From positions 72,095 to 120,648 of the forward strand of contig NZ_JADBEL010000009.1 of assembly GCF_014873855.1 (NCBI RefSeq): a stretch of DNA of 48,554 nucleotides. The letters run 5' to 3'. A program made the position numbers and the translations under genes. The notes beneath the pieces were generated by a model that did not search any database, had not been told where the DNA came from, and saw nothing but the letters and a program-made list of their open reading frames with translations. Positions 27,521 through 35,313 of the stretch are shown here, piece after piece; positions within the stretch are counted from its first letter, which is position 1, and every line of letters starts with the position of its first letter. This stretch comes from Sporosarcina limicola. Its GTDB lineage: Bacteria > Bacillota > Bacilli > Bacillales_A > Planococcaceae.

Positions 27521-27967
27521 ATGACAGAGCGTGAATTGCTTGAGTTATTACTAGAGAAAGTCACTGGCATGGACACAAAAATAACTAACATAGAAACTGA
27601 ACAACAATCTATGAAGAAAGATTTGCGGGGCCTGAAAGATGATTTGCAGGGTGTGAAAGATGAACAGAAATCCATGAGAGTTGAACTGCAGGGTGTCAAA
27701 GATGGTCAGCAATCTATGACAGTTGAACTGCAAAACGTGAAATCTCAACTTGACGAAAACACTCAATTGACTCGTGCAATTTATGATCGTCAAGAAGTAG
27801 CAGATGCAAAATTTGAGGCTTTGAGTATGGATGTAAATGAACTCCATGGAAAAGCGGCTTATAACAGTGAAAAGATTGACTCCGTTGCGGAAGACCAGAA
27901 GTCCACAAACGAAATACTGGGTGAACATGAAGTTTCCATTCGGACATTGAGACGCAGAGCTGTTTAA
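27521..27967 (+). CDS. Coiled-coil protein with 14-residue repeats
   Basis: A 148-residue hydrophilic protein, almost entirely heptad coiled coil. Three near-repeats of 14 residues cover about 30-75 (QKSMRVELQGVKDG, QQSMTVELQNVKSQ and a first degenerate copy), matched at DNA level by 42-bp repeats. The C-terminus (EILGEHEVSIRTLRRR) resembles the end of the decayed neighbour at 28787-29091, so they are paralogues. No enzyme domain is seen; it could be a trimeric stalk or adaptor. Good Shine-Dalgarno AGAGGAGG 6 nt upstream. Function unknown. Confidence 0.8.
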   Translation: MTERELLELLLEKVTGMDTKITNIETEQQSMKKDLRGLKDDLQGVKDEQKSMRVELQGVKDGQQSMTVELQNVKSQLDENTQLTRAIYDRQEVADAKFEALSMDVNELHGKAAYNSEKIDSVAEDQKSTNEILGEHEVSIRTLRRRAV

Positions 27968-28020
27968 GTTCGTTTCATGAAATCCGAAGCGAATGAAACC
28001 GAGTAGGAAGGGTGAAATTT

Positions 28021-28206
28021 TTGAAAACATATAAACTAACTGCATACGAAAAATCCGGAAAATTAATTACTGCGGAATCATTCACAGCAGCTACTGACGA
28101 TGAGGCGAAAGAAAAAGGCAATGCAATGCTCGAAGAAAAAAATCTTCTTGAGCAAACACACCGCCTCGCATCACCCGCCGGAAAACTATTATTGTTCCAT
28201 TCGTAA
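28021..28206 (+). CDS. yhzD: YhzD-like small protein
   Basis: A 61-residue soluble protein that I recognise as YhzD-like from MKTYKLTAYEKSGKLI at the start and HRLASPAGKLLLFHS at the end. Function unknown. The TTG at 28021 gives the family N-terminus MKTY and lies 9 nt after AGGAAGG; a GTG at 28012 is too close to the Shine-Dalgarno. A strong terminator follows directly. Confidence 0.75.
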   Translation: MKTYKLTAYEKSGKLITAESFTAATDDEAKEKGNAMLEEKNLLEQTHRLASPAGKLLLFHS

Positions 28207-28249
28207 AAAAAGTGCAACCAGGCGAAATTGTCGCTTGGTTGCACTTTTT
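28207..28249 (+). terminator. yhzD terminator
   Basis: AAGTGCAACCA pairs with TGGTTGCACTT across a GC-containing centre, with T tracts on both strands. Confidence 0.9.
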
Positions 28250-28331
28250 ATTCGCTAAAATTACGGCACGTGGACTGTTGTTATGGTATCTTAAAGGTAA
28301 TTCAGATTGTTAATAACGGAGGTACGAACTA

Positions 28332-28736
28332 ATGGATATTGCGCTAATTGCCCATGATCAGAAAAAAAGTGAAATGGTGAATTTTACGATTGCCTATGAA
28401 CAGATTTTTTCCAAACATACATTATTCGCAACAGGTACCACCGGGAAAAGAATAATGGAAGAAACGAATCTTTCTATAAACCGGCTAATGTCCGGACCTT
28501 TAGGCGGTGATCAGCAAATTGGTGCGATGATTGCGACTGGGAAATTAGATTTGATCCTCTTTTTCCGTGATCCACTGACAGCTCAGCCACATGAACCTGA
28601 TGTCAGCGCATTACTACGGCTTTGCGACGTCTACGGCATCCCCCTTGCCACGAATATCGCAACAGCAGAACTGCTAATCCTCTCTGTTGAAAAAGGTTAT
28701 TTCTCTTGGCGTGAAACAGCCGACAAATATAAATAA
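28332..28736 (+). CDS. mgsA: Methylglyoxal synthase
   Basis: A 134-residue enzyme converting dihydroxyacetone phosphate to methylglyoxal and phosphate. The family landmarks are intact: [10 protein letters not shown] at the start, the phosphate-binding [21 protein letters not shown] with the catalytic Asp of GGDQ, and [18 protein letters not shown] with CGGAGG 9 nt upstream. In B. subtilis mgsA is in the dapB operon; here it is a single gene between yhzD and the decayed coiled-coil gene. Confidence 0.96.
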   Translation: MDIALIAHDQKKSEMVNFTIAYEQIFSKHTLFATGTTGKRIMEETNLSINRLMSGPLGGDQQIGAMIATGKLDLILFFRDPLTAQPHEPDVSALLRLCDVYGIPLATNIATAELLILSVEKGYFSWRETADKYK

Positions 28737-28776
28737 GAAGAACCCACTCGATTCCATAATGAGTGGGTTCTTCTTA
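28733..28776. terminator. Bidirectional terminator after mgsA
   Basis: AAGAAGAACCCACTC pairs with GAGTGGGTTCTTCTT across an 11-nt loop, overlapping the mgsA stop. It also faces the pseudogene on the minus strand. Confidence 0.88.
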
Positions 28777-28786
28777 TTTATAGTGC

Positions 28787-29091
28787 TTATACACGAATAC
28801 GTTGATTTAAATTATTGATTTCAGCATCATGCTCGCCTGTTTTTCAAGTTAAATACTTAACATCGATTTTAATGCCTTTTATTTCATCAGAAACGACTTG
28901 AAAGGTATGTTGTTGTTGTTCTGTTCCAACTAAGATTCAACATGCTTGAAATGACTTCTATTTTCGGATTGATTATGACGTACATCATCTTTCAGTTCAC
29001 TTAGGTCCTGTTCAACCTTATCGAAACGTGCATCCATTTGATCAAATCTCTTTTCCATCTGACCCATAAACTGTTTTAATAATTCTTCCAT
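28787..29091 (-). pseudogene. Decayed coiled-coil protein (frameshift plus nonsense)
   Basis: The open part, 28930-29091, encodes 53 residues (ATG with GAGGGGTG upstream; MEELLKQFMGQMEKRFDQMD continuing to HFKHVES). Just past its stop, another frame continues the same protein type: EQQQHTFQVVSDEIKGIKID, then VKYLT, an in-frame TGA, then KTGEHDAEINNLNQRIRV and a stop at 28787-28789. The intact paralogue at 27521 has a similar end. One frameshift near 28925 and one nonsense change explain it. A sequencing error could mimic only the frameshift. Confidence 0.7.
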
Positions 29092-29211
29092 TCTTCTCAC
29101 CCCTCTTTTCATCAAATTCAACCATCCTGCTATGTTTTGTATCTTGTTGTTTATGTTTATAATTTAACTATTACTCGTCTATTCATTAGATAGGATTAGG
29201 CTTGCGTTGAC

Positions 29212-29259
29212 AAAAAAGTATCGGACATCTACCCTGTTAGGATACTGTCCGATACTTTT
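29212..29259 (-). terminator. Terminator of the enoyl-CoA hydratase gene
   Basis: AAAGTATCGGAC pairs with GTCCGATACTTT across a 20-nt loop; a T run follows on the minus strand. It directly follows the stop codon. Confidence 0.82.
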
Positions 29260-29260
29260 C

Positions 29261-30040
29261 TCAATTTCCTTTGAATTCCGGTTTCCGTTTCTGCACGAAA
29301 GCCTGAATGCCTTCCAAATGATCACCCGTTTTACGCATCGCCACTTGCGCTTCATTTTCCATTTTCAGCACGTTTTCAAGCTCCGCCTTTTTCTGCTCAT
29401 GTAAAATGTTTTTAGATGCAATCATTGAAGTAATCGGTGCTGCCAGCAGTTTGGTAGCATATGCTTCAGCATGTACCACAGATTGACCATCCGCCACTAC
29501 TCCATCAATCAGTCCTTTTGCAAGCGCTTCGTGTCCGTTCATCACTTTACCTGACCAGATAAGTTGCTTGGCTTGCGGCACGCCGACACGTTCTTTCAAA
29601 AAGAAATGTCCTCCTCCATCTGGCACAAGACCAATGCCAATGAAGTTCATCGCTAGCTTACTATTTTCCTCCGCAATTATGTAATCACAACCAAGGACAA
29701 GACTGAAGCCTAGACCAGCAGCCGCACCATGAACGGCCGCAATTGTAATTTGCGGCAAGGTATATAATGCTTTCGCAAGACGTGACACACACACCATCAC
29801 TTTTCCTATGTCCAATGGGTTATTCGGATCAATCATCTTCTTGATATCTCCACCCGCCGAAAACGTACGACCTGCCCCCTGGATGATTAGAACTTGGACT
29901 GTTACATCACTTTTCAACGATTCAAAGACATCCGCTAGCTCTTTCATCATGACATCATCCATCGCATTCATTGATTCAGGTCTGTTCAATGTCAGACGTG
30001 CAAGACGCCCTTCCTTAACCAATTCAACTGTTTTATACAT
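29261..30040 (-). CDS. yhaR: Enoyl-CoA hydratase/isomerase family protein (YhaR-like)
   Basis: A 259-residue crotonase-fold protein. The CoA-binding oxyanion region AGGDIKKM (residues about 64-71) and AAVHGAAAGLGFSLVLGCDY (about 100-119) are clear. At the second catalytic position the GLVPDGGGHFFLKERVG segment carries Asp rather than Glu, so hydratase activity is uncertain and an isomerase or other crotonase reaction is possible. The ATG at 30040 has GAGGTG upstream. B. subtilis yhaR lies beside yhaQ, consistent with the local order. Single gene with its own terminator. Confidence 0.85.
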   Translation of the reverse strand: MYKTVELVKEGRLARLTLNRPESMNAMDDVMMKELADVFESLKSDVTVQVLIIQGAGRTFSAGGDIKKMIDPNNPLDIGKVMVCVSRLAKALYTLPQITIAAVHGAAAGLGFSLVLGCDYIIAEENSKLAMNFIGIGLVPDGGGHFFLKERVGVPQAKQLIWSGKVMNGHEALAKGLIDGVVADGQSVVHAEAYATKLLAAPITSMIASKNILHEQKKAELENVLKMENEAQVAMRKTGDHLEGIQAFVQKRKPEFKGN

Positions 30041-30153
30041 GAAAAGACACCTCTTTTTTCGATTGAATGAATAACCATTCACTTCTTTAATTCGGCATTT
30101 TTCTTGTAATCCCTCTATTTCATAAGCAACTCATAAGATTTCCTATAATAATG

Positions 30154-30206
30154 TAAAAAAAGACACCTATCAAAACAGTGGATATCCACTTCCTTGATAA
30201 GTGTCT
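30154..30206 (-). terminator. Terminator with nested palindrome
   Basis: On the minus strand AGACACTTATCAA pairs with TTGATAGGTGTCT, with an inner GTGGATATCCAC palindrome, then a seven-T run. It ends the transcript of the secreted-protein gene at 30380 after palindromic element copy C. Confidence 0.75.
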
Positions 30207-30223
30207 ATATCAAAAAGCCTTTA

Positions 30224-30344
30224 TTTACCCCGCAGTAATGGGCAGTAAGACCCTACTTGAGGGCTTTAAGAAACCCGAAGAAGTGTTAGAAAGGATGAGG
30301 CAGAAATACGCGACGTCCTGTACGTCCGCCTCCCCTAATTGACG
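30224..30344 (-). repeat. Palindromic element, copy C (degenerate)
   Basis: Read on the minus strand it ends TTACTGCCCATTACTGCGGG and then GTAAA, and it carries cttcttcgggttt and the acaggacgtcgc loop motif, matching copies A and B (16777-16952, 17070-17215). On the plus strand the loop is GTCCT at about 30314-30318 within gcgacgtcctgtacgt. The outer stems are degenerate. Fills most of the 338-nt gap between yhaR and the secreted-protein gene. Confidence 0.7.
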
Positions 30345-30379
30345 TTTCATCTTATTAACTGTAACTGTAAATTACGCTT

Positions 30380-30718
30380 TTATCTGGTACTCACAAGCCC
30401 AAAGTATTTGGTAATATAGTATTGACCCTCTGGATAAGAATAGATCTCCTCACTCATTTTATCCATAAGACCACGGTACCATACCCCGTCTATCATACCT
30501 TCAAAAAATTTATGAGAAGGCCCTGGGGTCATTGACATAACGTAGATTGTATGGGCTCTCCAGTTGGGCCCTGAAGTTATTGTGGTTACCTGTTGATGAT
30601 TTTGAATAGAATTTGATTCGGCAGCAAATACAGTAGAAGAAGATACAAAAACACTTGATGCAAAAACACTGAACACAACTAAAACGGTGATACTGAATTT
30701 CTTCAACAGTTTGTACAT
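30380..30718 (-). CDS. Small secreted protein, paralogue 1
   Basis: 112 residues with a clear Sec signal peptide (MYKLLKKFSITVLVVFSVFA, cleavage predicted after VFA near residue 32). The mature part is about 80 residues, has no cysteine, and ends with GVWYRGLMDK and GQYYITKYFGLVSTR. The first 45 residues are almost identical to the gene at 31327, while the mature C-terminal part has diverged strongly. Function unknown; a secreted peptide, toxin-like or surface-interaction role is conjecture. ACTCC/GGAGTG Shine-Dalgarno upstream. Confidence 0.75.
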   Translation of the reverse strand: MYKLLKKFSITVLVVFSVFASSVFVSSSTVFAAESNSIQNHQQVTTITSGPNWRAHTIYVMSMTPGPSHKFFEGMIDGVWYRGLMDKMSEEIYSYPEGQYYITKYFGLVSTR

Positions 30719-30870
30719 TTAAAACACTCCTTTTCGTTTTACTTTTTATATCGTAACATAAAATGTAACCAATTACAATTTATAGGGTAAACAACACAAC
30801 GTGATAAAAGTACCTCAATTTAGGTAATCAACCAATATATAGAACCTAACACTTTTTACAATTAAGAACT
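30719..30870. repeat. Duplicated upstream region, copy 1
   Basis: The 150 bp upstream of the gene at 30380 are clearly similar to the 150 bp upstream of the gene at 31327 (31669-31830): shared blocks include aacactttttacaa and atttaaaacactcctttt. The duplicated unit is therefore gene plus promoter region. Confidence 0.7.
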
Positions 30871-30991
30871 TCCTTGTTATATTTCACTGAATCAATACCA
30901 AAGTCTTTTCTTGACATGAAAAGTTATACAAAAAAACACCTGTGTCCTTCATAGTTAAAAGGACGACCAAACAACAAAAGAGATAAACAGA

Positions 30992-31175
30992 TTGAACTTT
31001 CATTTTGCTGGTCTTCTACTTGATTTAAAAGAGCTCCCTATTTCCAATGTCGAAAATATTCAGGACGATTTTTTTATTCATGTCCAACCAGTCGACTCTT
31101 TACAAGCTTGTCCTTAGGTAACATTCATAGCTTGGTCTACATGAAACCTCAAACACTGTGCACAGTTTCTAGTCA
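30992..31175 (+). pseudogene. ISL3-family transposase N-terminal fragment
   Basis: From a TTG at 30992 a 41-codon frame reads MNFHFAGLLLDLKELPISNV, ENIQDDFFIHVQPVDSLQAC, then P and a stop at 31115-31117. The layout (short helix, beta strands, then the first Cys-Pro of a zinc-ribbon) resembles the start of ISL3 transposases. Adding one base after the CP codons restores a frame reading GNIHSLVYMKPQTL. The rest of the transposase and both IS ends are absent. Recognition is from pattern, not search. Confidence 0.5.
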
Positions 31176-31193
31176 ATTTGTTTATTGTATAAC

Positions 31194-31249
31194 CAAGACA
31201 CCTTTTTCAAGAAACAAATAATCGTTCACTTCTTGAGTCTGGTGTCTTT
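31194..31249 (-). terminator. Degenerate terminator hairpin in the island
   Basis: On the minus strand AAGACACC pairs with GGTGTCTT, with inner CAAGAA/TTCTTG. It resembles the terminators at 30154-30206 and 31979-32036 but has lost a clean U-tract. Confidence 0.55.
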
Positions 31250-31261
31250 GTTGTAAATCCT

Positions 31262-31312
31262 TTATTTATTCCCAGTTGTAGGAAGTATCGCGTCCAAATT
31301 CAACAATTTCTT
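31262..31312 (-). pseudogene. Fragment of a hemZ-like 3' end
   Basis: On the minus strand a frame reads KKLLNLDAILPTTGNK then stop. The true hemZ gene ends EKKLAHLNTIFPVTVNK then stop (32048 onward). Nine of 16 residues agree, and a similar hairpin follows each. Nothing of the rest of hemZ is present, so this is a remnant, forming a divergent direct repeat that brackets 31262-32100. Confidence 0.55.
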
Positions 31313-31326
31313 ATTAAAGGGGAATA

Positions 31327-31668
31327 CTAATATTTCATAACAGTTCCCGTATAATACGTAATGTAATAGGGACCATCTGGATCAAACTGCTGACTAGATT
31401 GATACAACCTACCTTTGTACCATTCTCCTCCGATGGGACCGACAAAATAGATAGATATAGGTCCAGGGGCTGGTGACACAACCTTGACTGTGTGAATAGG
31501 CCCGTAAGGTGGAATAGAATCTGAAGCCATTGCAGATACTTGTTGGTGACCTTGAACAGAATTTGATTCGGCAGCAAATACAGTAGTAGAAGATACAAAA
31601 ACGCTTGATGCAACAACAGTGAATACAACTAGAACAGTGATACTAAATTTTTTCAACAGTTTGTACAT
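31327..31668 (-). CDS. Small secreted protein, paralogue 2
   Basis: 113 residues. Signal peptide almost identical to the paralogue at 30380 (MYKLLKKFSITVLVVFTVVA; cleavage near VFA-AES). The mature region is rich in Pro, Gly and Tyr (IPPYGPIHTVKVVSPAPGPI; GGEWYKGRLYQ; GPYYITYYTG) and lacks cysteine. Shares the W-Y-x-G and Y-Y-I-T-x-Y patterns with paralogue 1 but little else. Function unknown. It lies between a hemZ-like remnant and its duplicated upstream region. Confidence 0.75.
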   Translation of the reverse strand: MYKLLKKFSITVLVVFTVVASSVFVSSTTVFAAESNSVQGHQQVSAMASDSIPPYGPIHTVKVVSPAPGPISIYFVGPIGGEWYKGRLYQSSQQFDPDGPYYITYYTGTVMKY

Positions 31669-31830
31669 TTAATACACTCCTTTTCATTTTACTATCTACA
31701 TACTATCATAAGTTGGAATAGATTACAATTTTTCGGATAACGTTATTTGGCGTAATAAAAATACTTAAAAATAGATTATTAACCAAAACATAGAATGCAA
31801 TACTTTTTACAACTAAGATTGACTGGGGGA
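31669..31830. repeat. Duplicated upstream region, copy 2
   Basis: Counterpart of 30719-30870: the sequence before the start, including the tacactccttttc Shine-Dalgarno region and a distal aatactttttacaactaaga block, matches copy 1 with substitutions. Confidence 0.65.
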
Positions 31831-31844
31831 TTTAAACTGTTGGT

Positions 31845-31946
31845 TCATACTAATTTAGTACCCATCTTCTTATACAACAGATAAGAGATAGCGACAGTAC
31901 ATGCAGTATAAATAGCCAATATTAATCATTTTTTTAATCCATTCAT
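31845..31946 (-). pseudogene. Small hydrophobic ORF with in-frame TGA
   Basis: The minus-strand frame from ATG 31946 (AAAGGA upstream) reads MNGLKK, TGA, then LILAIYTACTVAISYLLYKK and MGTKLV before a stop at 31845. Without the TGA it would be a 33-residue single-span membrane peptide. A single TGG to TGA change would explain the interruption. Too short for firm assignment. Confidence 0.4.
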
Positions 31947-31978
31947 AACTTCCTTTCAATTTGTTTGTAACATAAACA

Positions 31979-32036
31979 AAAAGACACCGAATAAGGAAAT
32001 TAAGTTCCATTAATTTCTCTAATTCGGTATCTTTCT
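31979..32036 (-). terminator. hemZ terminator
   Basis: On the minus strand AGATACCGAAT pairs with TTATTCGGTGTCT and AAATTAA with TTAATTT, a long stem followed by TTTTTG. It begins 12 nt after the hemZ stop. Confidence 0.85.
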
Positions 32037-32047
32037 TTGTAAAACCT

Positions 32048-33556
32048 CTATTTATTCACAGTAACCGGAAATATCGTATTCAAATGAGCTAGTTTCTTCT
32101 CAATTGATTCCTCGTATGACAGAATATAAGCCGCTGGATCTTTTGGGTTGTAGAACTGTGTGATTTTTCCTGTCTCAGGCTCGATGAACTTGCTGGAAGC
32201 CCCACATCCAACGCCAATGATTGTCTGTACTTCCTCCATAATGACAATGTTGTAGATGCTTTCTTCACCAGGCTTTGAATAGCCAACATTTTCAAGGTTG
32301 CCTAGGATGTTCTTCTGACGATACAGATAGTAAGGTTCATAGCCATTTGCCACGTTCCATTCTTCCCCAAGCTTCATCATCTGCTCGACCGTTGCTCTAT
32401 CCGCAACTTTGTATTTGTCCTTATTGCGTGTCATTTCGGATGCTCGTTTGAATGAAAGTGTATGGATAGTCAGTGATTCCGGCTGCATCTTTTCCGTTTC
32501 AGCGAGCGAATGCTTGAACTCTTCCATTCCTTCATTCGGTAAACCAATAATCAGGTCCATATTTATATTTTTCATGCCCATATTGCGCGATAGCCAAAAC
32601 TTATCAATCGTCTCTTGAACGGAATGATGACGGCCGATTGCTTTCAATGTTTCATCCGTGTAGGATTGCGGATTGACACTGATTCGGTCGATGCCCCACT
32701 TCTTCAGCACGTCGATTTTAGCGGGTGTAATCGTATCAGGACGACCCGCTTCCACTGTGATTTCTCGGACATTATTCATGTTTGGGAATGAAGCATACAT
32801 CGTTTCATACAATGCATCCATTTCTTCAGCTTCAATACTAGTCGGCGTTCCTCCGCCAAAATAGATTGTGGTGATTTTCATATCGCGTTCTGTAAGCCAT
32901 TTCCCCATCTCACGAATTTCTTCGTGCAGACCATCCAGAAACGTCTCGACCCGGCCGTTTTTACGATTGATTGCATAAGCCGGAAATGTGCAGTATGCAC
33001 ACTTTGTTGGGCAGAATGGTATACCGATATAAATGCTTACTTCGTTCTTCAATTCATACAGATCAGGCACTGCACGAAGTTGAACATCCGCAATTTTCGA
33101 TAAAATCTCACTCTTATCACGTGAAATACGATGCCTTTTCATTAATATTTGTCGAACCTCTTCAAAACTACACCCTAATTGACGATACTTATGGTAGAGC
33201 TTCATAGGACGGATACCCGTCAAAATTCCCCACGATTGGCGCATACCAGTTGCCTGTTCAAGGACATCGAGGAAAATATGAGAGTAAATTCGTTTCAATT
33301 GGCGGGTTTTCACTTTCGCATCTCCGTCTTCTTCGATTTCTGAAAACTCGGCAAAATAGTCTATGCCATCTCGTGTAAGGGATGATCTACCAAGGAGACC
33401 TCCAGCCGAATTCCGTTCCAAAGACATACTTGCTTGTATCGCATCCACATCATCCTCAAGAATGATGTTGGATTGTTCAAAGAAAAGGTTTGCAAGATGC
33501 GTAAACATCCGAATCCAATCTTGTTCGAATTTTTCTTTAATAATGATTTTCTGCAT
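32048..33556 (-). CDS. hemZ: Coproporphyrinogen III oxidase-like radical SAM protein HemZ
   Basis: About 502 residues. The radical SAM cluster motif CPTKCAYC lies near residue 180, followed by YFGGGTPTSIEAEEMDALYE and the NPQSYTDETLKAIGR and NMDLIIGLPNEG motifs of the HemN/HemZ family. A 170-residue N-terminal extension (LTRDGIDYF, WGILTGIRPMKLYHKYRQLG) marks it as HemZ rather than HemN/HemW. It would oxidise coproporphyrinogen III anaerobically or serve a related heme-linked role. The start is uncertain between ATG 33556 and a TTG four codons upstream; the Shine-Dalgarno is weak. Divergent from hemAT. Confidence 0.92.
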   Translation of the reverse strand: MQKIIIKEKFEQDWIRMFTHLANLFFEQSNIILEDDVDAIQASMSLERNSAGGLLGRSSLTRDGIDYFAEFSEIEEDGDAKVKTRQLKRIYSHIFLDVLEQATGMRQSWGILTGIRPMKLYHKYRQLGCSFEEVRQILMKRHRISRDKSEILSKIADVQLRAVPDLYELKNEVSIYIGIPFCPTKCAYCTFPAYAINRKNGRVETFLDGLHEEIREMGKWLTERDMKITTIYFGGGTPTSIEAEEMDALYETMYASFPNMNNVREITVEAGRPDTITPAKIDVLKKWGIDRISVNPQSYTDETLKAIGRHHSVQETIDKFWLSRNMGMKNINMDLIIGLPNEGMEEFKHSLAETEKMQPESLTIHTLSFKRASEMTRNKDKYKVADRATVEQMMKLGEEWNVANGYEPYYLYRQKNILGNLENVGYSKPGEESIYNIVIMEEVQTIIGVGCGASSKFIEPETGKITQFYNPKDPAAYILSYEESIEKKLAHLNTIFPVTVNK

Positions 33557-33628
33557 TTTCTGTACCAACTTTCTATTTGCAAGTGAATTTCAATTGTCCC
33601 TTAAAATGGGACTAAGGAGGAACTGTCA

Positions 33629-34924
33629 TTGGCCTTTTTTTTCAAGAAAAACAGCGGGATCGAACAATCACTTATTGAACGTGCTACACATGAGTTAGTA
33701 AACGTCCACATATCAAACGACTTGGATAGAGATATCAAAACACAATTAACAATGATTGGCCTTAACGAAAATGACTTGGCTATGCTTCGTGTTTTGACAC
33801 CCCTTCTACAAGAGAACGTGAAGTCCATTGTAGCAAACTTTTATAAGAATCTCGAAAATGAATCCTCACTTTCTTCCATTATAAAAACGCACAGCACGAT
33901 TGCGCGATTACGCGTTACACTGGAACAACATATTTCAGAAATGTTTGATGGAAAGATTGATAACGCTTTTGTTAAAAAGCGACACCGTATCGCGGTCATT
34001 CATGCGCATATCGGGCTTGAGCCGAAATGGTATCTTTCCGCCTTTCAAGATATATTAAATAACTTCTTCACCATTATTGAAAAGACTGATTATACAGGTA
34101 CAGACAAGTTTTATGCAATTCATTCCATTTCTAAAATATTGAACTTTGAACAACAACTTGTCCTTGAAATATATGAAAAAGAACATACACAACAGATGAT
34201 TGATGAAAATGAACGGAAAACTGTATTAATGGAAGAAATTCATCAAAGTTCTTCTTCCCTATATGATATTATCAACAAAACGAACGGAGATATCGCGGAT
34301 ATGACGGATGTCCTCGGCAATTTACGTTCTCTTTCCAATGATAATACCAATTTGGCTGACGATATTTCATCCGCCGCAAATAAAGAAAAACGATTACTTG
34401 AAGAAACGGAAAACCAAAGTGATATCCTCCAGACAAATATGAATAACATCCGTATTCGTGCCGGAGAACTTCATAATCTGACCGAAAAAATCTCATCTAT
34501 TGCGAGCATCGTAACAGGGATTGCAAACCAGACGAACCTACTCGCATTGAATGCTTCAATCGAGGCGGCACGCGCAGGTGAACACGGAAAAGGCTTCGCA
34601 GTCGTTGCAGAAGAAGTCGGAAAACTTGCAGCACATACAAAGTCGACATTAGCGGAAGTCGACGTTATCCTTGATGAAACGGAACGAACGGCTACGACGA
34701 TTACTTCCGAAGTTGGGGTGTTACAAAAATTAATCTCCAAGGAACGTGAACAGATTATCGCTTCTGGCTCTTCGTTTGCGTCCATCGTCCTGTCTATGGA
34801 GAGCTTGAAGGACAGAAATAATGAACTTCACTTAGATATTCAAAGGCTTTCCGCAAATATCGAATCAGTCCACGAAAGTTCTGAAGAAATGGCTGCATCC
34901 GCGGAAGCCTTGTCAGATATGTGA
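33629..34924 (+). CDS. hemAT: Globin-coupled aerotaxis transducer HemAT
   Basis: A 431-residue soluble chemoreceptor (B. subtilis HemAT 432). The N-terminal globin sensor domain (about 20-185) carries the proximal-heme-ligand motif [11 protein letters not shown], where the first His is the likely ligand. The C-terminal methyl-accepting domain has the hairpin tip [20 protein letters not shown] and [17 protein letters not shown]. No membrane segments, as in HemAT. It senses oxygen and signals to CheA/CheW. The TTG start has a perfect AAGGAGG 8 nt upstream. Divergent from hemZ, so heme synthesis and heme sensing are adjacent. Confidence 0.95.
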   Translation: MAFFFKKNSGIEQSLIERATHELVNVHISNDLDRDIKTQLTMIGLNENDLAMLRVLTPLLQENVKSIVANFYKNLENESSLSSIIKTHSTIARLRVTLEQHISEMFDGKIDNAFVKKRHRIAVIHAHIGLEPKWYLSAFQDILNNFFTIIEKTDYTGTDKFYAIHSISKILNFEQQLVLEIYEKEHTQQMIDENERKTVLMEEIHQSSSSLYDIINKTNGDIADMTDVLGNLRSLSNDNTNLADDISSAANKEKRLLEETENQSDILQTNMNNIRIRAGELHNLTEKISSIASIVTGIANQTNLLALNASIEAARAGEHGKGFAVVAEEVGKLAAHTKSTLAEVDVILDETERTATTITSEVGVLQKLISKEREQIIASGSSFASIVLSMESLKDRNNELHLDIQRLSANIESVHESSEEMAASAEALSDM

Positions 34925-34928
34925 AAAC

Positions 34929-34951
34929 AAAAAACCGGCATCTGCCGGTTT
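34929..34951. terminator. Terminator between hemAT and yheA
   Basis: AAACCGGCA pairs with TGCCGGTTT across a 2-nt loop in a 26-nt convergent gap; A/T tracts allow use from either side. Confidence 0.7.
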
Positions 34952-35301
34952 CAGTCGATTGATTCGTATATTTCCTGCACAGGTTTCATAAGAACACGGT
35001 TTACTTCTTCAATCAGTCCGCTCAATTTCATTTCAGCTTCGAGCATCTTCATGATTTTCGGATTCTGCTGTGCAATTTGCGCGGTTTTTTGTGCGTATTC
35101 AAGTTCTTCAGGTAGAACTTCCTCTCCTTGCATCTGCTTCTCTTGTAGTGTCACCTGAATTTTACGGAAGCTTTTAAACAGCTCAAACGCTTCCGTGTCC
35201 TCTTTCACCTCTATGACTGCTTGCTGCACTTTAGCAAACTCATTTGTTTTTCGGAATGTGGATTCCAATCTGTTTAAATCATCGTAAATATTTACTGTCA
35301 T
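34951..35301 (-). CDS. yheA: YlbF/YmcA-family protein YheA
   Basis: A 116-residue all-helical soluble protein of the YheA/YmcA/YlbF family (LESTFRKTNEFAKVQQAV, EAFELFKSFRKIQVTLQEKQ, ENPKIM-like NPKIMKMLEAEMKLSGLIEE). YlbF and YmcA act in competence, sporulation and RNase Y control; YheA itself is uncharacterised. ATG with AGGGGGA upstream; 12 nt downstream of yheB, the same pair as in B. subtilis. Confidence 0.92.
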   Translation of the reverse strand: MTVNIYDDLNRLESTFRKTNEFAKVQQAVIEVKEDTEAFELFKSFRKIQVTLQEKQMQGEEVLPEELEYAQKTAQIAQQNPKIMKMLEAEMKLSGLIEEVNRVLMKPVQEIYESID

Positions 35302-35313
35302 CTGTAGTTCCCC

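Noticed and set aside
28930..29091. Intact 53-residue gene
   Set aside because: The downstream frame continues the same protein type, so the short ORF is better read as the front of a decayed gene.
30224..30344. Rho-independent terminator only
   Set aside because: The hairpins here match a larger element found at 16777-17215, and a separate clear terminator lies just beyond at 30154-30206.
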